The notes below the pieces were generated by a model. That model made no database searches. It was not told the DNA's origin and saw nothing but the letters and a program-made list of their open reading frames with translations. Positions 34,501-44,300 of a DNA stretch of 64,000 nt are shown piece by piece. The DNA comes from Branchiostoma floridae (taxonomy: Eukaryota; Chordata; Leptocardii; Amphioxiformes; Branchiostomatidae). The DNA lies in assembly GCF_000003815.2 (NCBI RefSeq), contig NC_049997.1, positions 10,885,315 through 10,949,314 on the forward strand, written 5' to 3'. Each line of letters begins with the position of its first letter. Within the stretch, counting starts at the first letter, position 1. The position numbers and the translations under genes were made by a program.

Positions 34501-35266
34501 ATTTCAGTGTAAAATAAGCTTAGTTTCGGGCAAAAAGTACTCCTAGAATGCAGAAAATGAGGTTTCTCCGGACCCCGCATTTAAGAGGGTCTTGATTTTA
34601 AAATTTTCCCGGGGGACCCGGACCCCCTGAGATGCGTCGCACCTTCGGCGCTCCATGTGCTGAAACAATAGTTCAATCCCTCCATAAGAAATTTGCTGCC
34701 GCCGTCTCTGTGGCGGGCCGGGAACTCTGCCTCCGTCAATTCACAGATGTGATGGACATTGTCCCTGTCCTTCCTCCGGGTTTTGGGCACCTTTTGCTTC
34801 TCACAAATGTCATTAGTCGGATATTTTCCCCCATTGATATAACTACTCTAGCGTTGTATGAATATGAATGCACGTCAATGTTACTTTCAACGGTTTTATG
34901 TTTTGTAACTCCTTCTGAATTTACCGTTAAGCGTTACCGGGCCTCCTGAATTCACCGTTAAGCGTTACCAAGACCCCCCCATGTAGACCCTCTTTAGGGG
35001 CTGTCAATGACACGTACACATGTGGGCCATGTTTTCTGTTGTGCACCCTGTTTCTAAGGAACCATGTAAAGAGACTTTTTTTTGACCTGGGGCAGGTACT
35101 TATCAAAATTTCCACAACCATGACGATCCGTCAAGCCCTTTTAGTTGTAGAGTTCTGCTTTGTCCAAATCCGAAACAAAGTTGCCCTCTGCAGTCCCAGA
35201 GAGAGTCGTAAAAATTACACGCGTTACTTTCCCAAACTGTGTACCACTCAGAAAACACACACACAT

Positions 35267-35360
<94 letters not shown>

Positions 35361-38300
35361 ATACACACACACACTCATCCCCTTTGGCAAAGGTAACCCA
35401 GTATGATACCCTTACATGAGTAATATATCTGCCGTTTGATACACTGAGAAGCGGAAGAGTGATAAGAACCGATAGCCGAGCCGCTCACAACTCTGGCCCG
35501 CCGCCAGATATCAGAGTGGCGCACTAGATAAAGGTCCCCAGAGAGCATCTGCAATCCCTGAGTAAGGAAAAACAGCTCACGATCCTTCCCAGGAGGTGAG
35601 ATATGTGTTCTTGAGAGTTAAGGGACGAGCCATTATATGTGCAATCCTGTCCAAGCCGTACTATCTATCCACATGAATGTGGTCTTGCATTGTGTGAATG
35701 GGTTATTTGACATAGACACATACTATGGCATAGAGATTACAAACAAAACATCACACTTGCAGTCACTATAGTATGACAGAATTGCGGTAAGTATTTACAA
35801 TGATCACACACACTACAAGACGGTATACAAGGTTTAAAAGTGAGAAATTGTCGCAATGTTGTTTACAATAAGATTAAAAACTAATAAAGTAAATGATAAT
35901 TATCATATTGCACTTTAAAGTATTGCACGTCAATATTACACGAGAAGAGAAATCCAAAACACTGTATATCTGATTCACCATTGGACGAAGAAGAAGTTGC
36001 AGCCAATTTCGTCGACCGATTCTTTAGTCATAGAATTTCAGTGTTCAACTGTCGCATGCATGCCTGATTTAATGATTGCACAACTGTTTGGCTATTGAAC
36101 CAAAACACCGAAAGAAGGATGTATTTGAATGTACAATCACACTATGAAAATTGTGTGACCGTCGAGAAGATTCCCAAAGGTATTTTCACGACTTCTGTAC
36201 GCCGGGATCCTAGGTGTGAACCGTTTCGTTCATCTGTGTTTGAGCTAACAAAGACAGCTTTAAACATTTTTTGTGGGAAGAGTTATGCATAATGAATGTG
36301 CATGTAGGAATCCTTAGCTTTGACTACTCATTTCTAAGATAGAACTTTATGCCGTTCTCTCTTTTCACATCCAGTACCTGGAGAAGAGGTTCAACAAGAC
36401 AACTCAATTTTCTTCGGGCATCGTTTAGAGATGCAAGAAAAGTTAGGATTAAATGTCCGTAGGCATTGAACTATACTCATTTCTAAGACATAAACTTTAT
36501 ACCGTTCTCTCTTTTTACATCCAGTACCTGGAGAAGAGGTTCAACAAGGCTGTGCGGACACTTGGCGCAATCTTCTTCACAATCAACATGGTGACGTAAC
36601 GTACTTAGATCGCTACATAATGCAATGCCTCATTGCAAAACCGTGTCCGGAGCTCGAGGCTAGTTGTAAACAGATTAAAGCAATCCATTGGTACACGACG
36701 CGAGTAAAGGCGAATATCAGCCCATTGATTGCTCCATTAAAGCATCTACTTGGTGTTATCAAAATCATAGAATGAAATTAATTGAAAAAAATAGTAAAAG
36801 AATTGCGCCGCCCGGGAATCTTGCATGATACCACTACACCAGCGGCGCTGGTGTCATGAGCAACCAACTTTGTAGTTTTTAACAGATTATCTGAACTTCA
36901 TTGATTTTAGTTCTGGCAGTCGCGAAGCAGCATTTGGATTGATCCATTTATTGTTCAATACAGTACAAACCTTCGTAATGACAGACAAAATAACATATCA
37001 CAGTATTTTCTAATATTTTATTAAATCCCAGGTGCTTTTGTATTTCCGTGATATTATCCTCTTAAGTAATGAAGTGAACTTCACTTATCTAAACCTGTTT
37101 ATGTAATGACATCTCATAGAAAGCGGCACAAAGAAAATAGAAATATTGACTCATAGATTTTGTGTTTTCTTGTTAACTTACTTCTTGACTTGTTTTTGTG
37201 TAGATAATTTACATGGGGCTGGTCCTGTACGCACCATCATTAGCGTTGAATGCAGGTAAGGTCAAGATACGCGATAATAAGTGGCCACACAAATGTAATA
37301 TGTAAAGGTACGCTCCCACCGCACTTGTGTCAAGCTTGCGTCACTGCGGGGTTCCTTCACTGCGTCACTGTTTTGTTATTTTCTCTGTTTATAATTTAGA
37401 TATTGCGTAAAACGTAAAAGTATGACTTAGAAAACGACAAAAAGAAGGAAACTTCGTTCGTTATTTCTGAAATTTGTTGAGCATCTTTCGAACCCCGCAG
37501 TGACGCAAGCTTGACACAAGTGCGGTGGGAGCGCACCTTAACGCTTGTTCACCTTTATCTGCAGGGTAACCTATATCCGTTGTTTTAGAAATGGAGTATT
37601 TAGGGATATCAAGTCGACAGATGTTAGTTTCAAATCGCATTTTCCCAAAATATTACAGTTTGAAACCATGCACCGCCCGTTGAGTTAGATACCTTGTTTT
37701 TAGAAACAACGGACATAGGTTATCCTGCGGATAAAGATGACCTAGCATGTAGCTATGAATTATTTCAATACCACTCTTTTCTCCCATTAATTGTGAAAGG
37801 TTAACGTTAACGTTAGTGGACGTAATGAAGTTATTAATGTGATTGTTTCCTTTAAGGTTTTACGTTTTACGTTATCATATAAGGGAAAACTGGTAACCTA
37901 ACTTTTCAGTCATTTTTCCTCTATATTTTGCAGTGACGGGACTGAACCTGTGGGTGGCCGTACTGACTATGGGGATTGTCTGCACATTTTACACCGCAAT
38001 AGTGAGTACGCATGTGCTTTATTTTAACTTTTCATGCTTGAATCTTTATAACACATTTGCTGTAAACCAACATTATGGTAGACACTAGACTAGGTCATAT
38101 GTGACATAGCTCAATATATGTCAAAGGCCAAGTGAAAGGTGAGTGTATCTAACTTGTAAATAGTTCAATTTTGGTACATGTCCAGATGTGTTTTGTTTAT
38201 AAGAAGTTTTATTATTTGCAAGTTCGTGCCCGAGGGCTAATTGCAAGTACGTGGAATAAACACAGTGACAATGGACAGTCATGAACAATATTATACTCTA

Positions 38301-41300
38301 ATACTGCGTGGGCTATATACGGTGTTGGCTTTTCTAAACAGGTTGGGTTTGACTTCTTTTTGGGAAGCAGGGGGAGACGAAAAGCCCTACCTTTTCTAAA
38401 ATTTATGGGTTCTGCGATTCCAAGAGAAAAGTAGCTTTCTGTTCGTCTGTCAATGTGGGGACGTTGGGATAAGTCTTTGTGGCTTCTCTAAACAGAGTGA
38501 TTCTTTCGGTTTCGTTGAATGAACATTTGGAAATGAAATGTGTTTCGTCTCCCACTGCTCTAGGTGTACAGTATTTACAAATTCTTTATATGTAGGGCGT
38601 TTCCAATTCTGCATCCTGTGTGCCCGACTGTTACCAGTGCCTATATGACAGGTCAGCCCCCTTCTCTATTGCCAACATGGCCCCAAAGAAATTTTGGTAC
38701 AGCCCCTTCTTGATGTAGACCCTCATTTTTACTCCCGATCGGCTTGTTGCGGTACTGCAGCAGAACTTTCGGTTTTGATACACCGTTCTTTCCTTAACTC
38801 CAGGGCGGTATGAAGGCTGTGCTGTGGATCGACACGTTCCAGGTGTGTGTGATGGTGGCGGGGTTTCTCGCCGTCATTATCCAGGGGTGCCCCCAGCCCC
38901 TAGTGTCTTGTTACGGTACTGCAGTGGAACGTTCGGTTTTGACATCTCGTTATTTCCTTAACTCCAGGGCGGTATGAAGGCTGTGATGTGGACCGACACG
39001 TTCCAGGTGTGTGTGATGCTGGCGGGGTTTCTCGCCGTCATCATCCAGGGCACGCTGGTGGCCGGGGGCTGGGGACACGTCTGGGAAACAGCACGGCAGG
39101 GCCACAGGATAGAGTTCTTCAAGTAAGGCATATTTTAAGAAAAGGAAAGGGTGTGTTTAAGCTAAGCCCCTATGACCCCTATTATACATTCAGAAACTTT
39201 GCATCGCTCATGGTTCCGTGTTAGTGCTGGTTTATTTGCACTGGAGCAATGATATCCACTATTTGTGCTTTTTTGACTTTTATAGCTGGGATATGGAAGT
39301 TTGTAAGTCCTCCGTCCCGGCCAATGCTGGTAAGCCTGCATTGAAGTAACAATATCCACTATTCATCCTTACATGACATTCCCAGCTGGGATCCTGACCC
39401 GAAGGTGCGGCACTCCACGTGGACGGTGTGGGTGGGCGGTGTTTTCGTCTTTACTGCTGTGTACGGAGTGAACCAGGCACAAGTGCAGCGCTACTGCAGC
39501 TGCGCTACACTCCGCAAGGCTCAAACGTAAGGCCTGACACAACTGTTTAGGTTGAGATGCTTCGGTGCTATGTGTAATATTTTACCTGGTAACTTTCCTA
39601 GCTGGAATGCTGATCCGAAGGTTCGTCACTCGACCTGGACGGTGTGGGTGGGGGGACATCTTTACCTGGACCGCCATCTAACAGCCACAGTGGTGACGTG
39701 TTAGGTAGTTACTTCTGACCACAAAACTTGTAAAATTCTCAGCCCAAATGACAACTCTACTATATTTGCCAGACATCTTATTAGTTTATATGCTCTTCCG
39801 CCGTCGTACTGAAGGTTTTAACTGGTTCCACCCTGTTTTCGCACCCTGAGCAACTGTGGTAACATCCATATCTGGAACCCTGACGTAGCGAATTATGGGA
39901 AGTCTGCAAAAGGTGTATAGAAACAGTTGGCAAAATACTGCTATGGTGCCCAAAAGGAGTTCTACAGCGCTACTGTAGCTGTCCTACTCTCCGCAAGGCA
40001 CAAATGTAAGGCCCACGCTTTGCTACACATAGAAAGCTTTGCTACGCAATAGAAACAGTTGGCAAAATACTGATATCGTGCACGAAAGGAGTTCTACAGC
40101 GCTACTGTAGCTGCCAAAATTCAAACATATCCAGCAGCAATTATAAGTATCATGATAATTCTCATCAAAGTTTGAGCTAAAGGAACAGTGTATTTTTTCT
40201 CATATCTTCACTGTTTTCATCTGTTTTATGTCTCAAAGTATACATTTGTAACATAAGTCATCACTGTGAACTTACATCTTCGGTCGTTTTGCCCTTTTTA
40301 AGTTTTGCATTTCGCTTCGTTGTAGAGCCCTGTACCTGAACATCCTGGGCCTGGGAATCATCCTGACCCTAGCCTGCATGTCGGGACTGGTCATCTACGC
40401 CCGTTACCATGACTGTGACCCCAGGCTGGCGGGGCACATCTTCAACAGCGATCAGGTCAGGGGTCAACCAGAGGTCACGGCCACCATCTTTGATTTTTCT
40501 GTTTCTCTGAATATCAGAACGATGATCTAGCTCTTTCAGTTCTAGCTCTTTTCTGTGTATAATAACGGTGACGCAGATCTTATCATGCATCAGAACGATG
40601 ACGTAACTCTTTTTCGTGTATCATAACGATGACGTAGATCTTTTCTGTGTATCAGCTGATGCCCTACCTGACGATGGACTTGCTGGGCCACCTTCCCGGC
40701 ATGCCCGGCCTCTTCACTGCTGCAGTGTTCAGTGCAGCTATAAGGTGTAGCTCATAAAAATAGATACAAAGATAAAACAAAAAGAAGAAAACCCCATTTT
40801 CAGTTTCAATAGCTATTTCTCCTTGTTTGTTCTGCTCGATAGTAGATAGTTTTCAGTACCAAGGACAGGCATGCTCGCTTGTAATATCTATACTAATACT
40901 AGAGATAACTACTATATGCCCTATAGCTACATCGATTCAAAAGTGAATTCAACGCACACAGATGGTTAACACGACTTGTAACGCTAGTAACCCATATCCG
41001 CTGTTTTGAACACAGGGCATCCAGGATATCCAGTCAACAGACAGTGTTTCCAAACTGCATTATTTTGAAAATATTGGAACTTGAAACCACCGTCCGTTGA
41101 CTAGATATTTCTAAATACCCTGTTTCAAGAGCAACGGATATCGGTTTACCCTCGGATAAAGGTGAACAAGCGCCTAAGTCTAAACACGTCGTCAATAGCC
41201 TTACTAAAATCGCGCCCCTAGCGGCCGGCCCTACCATTCTCACCGCCCTTGGGGGAGGGGGTAATTAACTCCAGCCAGCGAGAGCTTGTGTAAACACAGA

Positions 41301-44300
41301 CTACGTCGCGTCGTCAACAACCGTTGAAATGTACATTTTCAGTACCATGTCCTCCGGACTGAACTCTCTGGCTGCTGTGACGTTAGAAGACTTCACCAAA
41401 CCGCTGACCAGAAGTAAGGGGTGGTCGGACCTCAGATACACGGTCATCTCCAAGGTTCTGGGTAAAAAAAGTTATTTTCTTGTACACTTTTTGGCGCCTT
41501 TCTTCTTTTATATACTTCAAAAGCTTCCAAGTCTTATTTTATGAAAGACTGTAGATTCATTTACTTTCGCGGTGTTTTTCTTTTTACGGTAATAGGCAAC
41601 GAGAGATTTTCGTTAAGTTATTATTTCGCAGTAGTACAGTAGTCAAAAAAGGGAAGTCATCACAAGTGGTGTTAACGTTATGACTTTGCGGTTTAATGAC
41701 AATTGCGAAGGTAAAAAAACTCGAAAAGTTGCACTATTTACGATGTATTCATGGGAGAAAGTTTAAATGCATTTCAAAACTGACTGCCGAGTGTAAAGAA
41801 AATGAGCACGTTTCTATTTCTGATGAGCTTTTGTTTTCTCCTTAGTATTCACGTACGGGTCAGTGATGATAATGATGTCATACATGGCCTCCTTCCTCGG
41901 CTCTATTATACAGGTAAGTAGTATATGGTGAGCGAAGCAAGTATATTGGTGGGGTGCATTATGGCGACAACTATCTTAAACTGTGCATGAGAAATTTGAA
42001 ATTGAGAATTGTAGATCATAAGCAGGCCATCAGAAAGGATATTCAAGAATCTTGACTATTGTTAATAATTTCCGCGTTGTAGAGATTAACTTGTCGCAGA
42101 CTAGTCTTGAAGCATGCATTTGCAATAAGGATTCGAAAACATAAAGTTTCTATGCCCGTACAGGCAGGCTTGAGCATGTTCGGCACCATTGGAGGTCCGA
42201 TTCTCGGTATATTTGTGCTCGGGATGCTGTTTCCTTGCGCAAATGGAAAGGTAAGTTTGACATGAATAATTTTGCTCACTTTGAAAATTGTGGAAAATGT
42301 ATCTTAAAGCATGATTCTGTAATGATATCTGTTGATACACCAATTTTTAATACCCCGCTCACATAAGGCGAAAATCAATCGGACGACGATTCTGCGAGCT
42401 CTAAATTACGAGGAGGCATGACCCTGCTGCCGACGAAGAAATGGCAGAGTTCCCTCTTACCGTCAGGGTCATGCCTTCTCGTAATTTAGAGCTCGCAGAC
42501 TCGTCGTCCGATCGATTTTCGCCTAATGTGAGGGGGGTATAACGGATGCGACTAGAAATAATCTTTATGTGGTCAGGAGAGAATATGAAACAAAGCTGTA
42601 CGTCTTTCTCCCTGTATCAGTCTGGTTCCTAGTACGTCAGTTTCTGAACTGGGAACCGGCCGTGTTGCTGTTCAAGACGAGGTTCATGGCCGGATTATTT
42701 TCGACGTCTTGTTATGCGTTTTTATCGGATTTTGTACTTTGTCAGGCGAGCCAAAAAACGTATCCACAACAAAAAAGACATGCCGACAAAGACCCCTAAA
42801 AAACTAATCTCCAAGCAGATCCTACGGTAGCATAAGATTGTATCAAAAGCTGGAAAGGGAGTTTAGCCGGCCCATGGGTGTGCATAAATCATATGCATCC
42901 GACCCTATGCTTAGAGAGTAGACTTCTGGTAGTAGCCCCACCTGTCGACTTCACTTTGAAATGCAACCTGCCGTTATACCCAGGGCGGTTTTGCGGGGCT
43001 GTTCTGCAGTCTGGTCATCACCATGTGGCTGGGGTTCGGCCAGTTTGTCCACCCCTACCCACGATGGAAACCGCCGCTTTCTATCGCCGGGTGTATCCAT
43101 GGCAACGGAACCGGAAACGTCACGAGTGCAGCGGAAATGACGACAGTTGCAGCGGAAATGACGACGGTTGCAGCGTTCGACGTTACGACTGCTGCAATGT
43201 CGACCTCGGGAAGGTAAAAAATGAAGAATAACAAGATGAACACTTAGGACGCGTACGGTTGTTGGAAAGCATCAATGCAATATCGATTTTTGCTCGTAAA
43301 ACGCAGTTTTTTTACGGAGACATACGAAATAGGCTCATGACAGAACAGGGGCGGGATCGGGCATTTGTTCTCTTCCCCTCAACTCAAACATTTATATGCT
43401 AATACAACTGAACAGGTGCCGACCGTTTACGTCTAGCCTCTACCAGGCTCCGCTGATCGCTGGTTAGACACTTGTTGGCATCCGTCTGTCTCGGAAGACA
43501 ATGGTAGGCAGACAGGGTGGGTTTTAGGCGACCCGTCTGCACTTGGGTTTTTAATGTGAAGAAGGGTTGTGCGCTTCCTTCTCCACACTCTCGTCCACTG
43601 GCGCACTAAGTGCTACAGGGGCAATTGTGTACAACGCGTAAGACGGCCCCAGCAGATGCAGGTTTGTTGTTTGGAGTTTCCGTCTCCTAGGAGGACTTCC
43701 GATCAAGGATGCAAGGGGTTCCCCCTACCCCTGACTAGTGTGTCATGGCGGGTGCGTCATGCCTGAACATGCCCCTATGGCCTGTCACCACCACAAAGGC
43801 CTGCCACTGCCACTAGCCGCAGCTCGGTACTCATTCACACCTGAGTTAAGTGAGGAAAGTCGTGTAAAGGACCTAAAGTGCCTTTCCCAATGGCACAAGA
43901 TCGGTGACACGGCAGCCGGATTCGAACTCAGGACCTCTTGGGCCTGAGACCAACGCGCGCTGCTGATTGCGCCACGCAATCCCAGATTGGACAAATAGAG
44001 AGAACTGTGTGCTTGGGGAATTGGCCGGAGTCAGTACGCGACTCACGGATCTATTTGTCTAATTTCTACTACTTGACCCGCGATCCGTGGGCCCTGGTAG
44101 AGGCTAGTTAACGGCATGCATAAAGCGTCATGGGTTTGCAAAAAGCCTGTTAACAGTTGTTGTCTTCTCCCTGACTCTACAGCTCGCCAGGCTCCGGGAT
44201 CTACGGCATGTCGTACCTGTGGCTGGGAGGGGTGGGCGTGCTCAGCTGTGTCGTCATAGGACTGGCAGTCAGCTTTATAACAGGTGTGTCTGTGCAACAG

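Noticed and set aside
38804..38899. A possible alternative exon 6 of gene 4
   Set aside because: Its acceptor and first 91 bp are good, but there is no donor and the frame runs into intron sequence, so it cannot replace exon 6.
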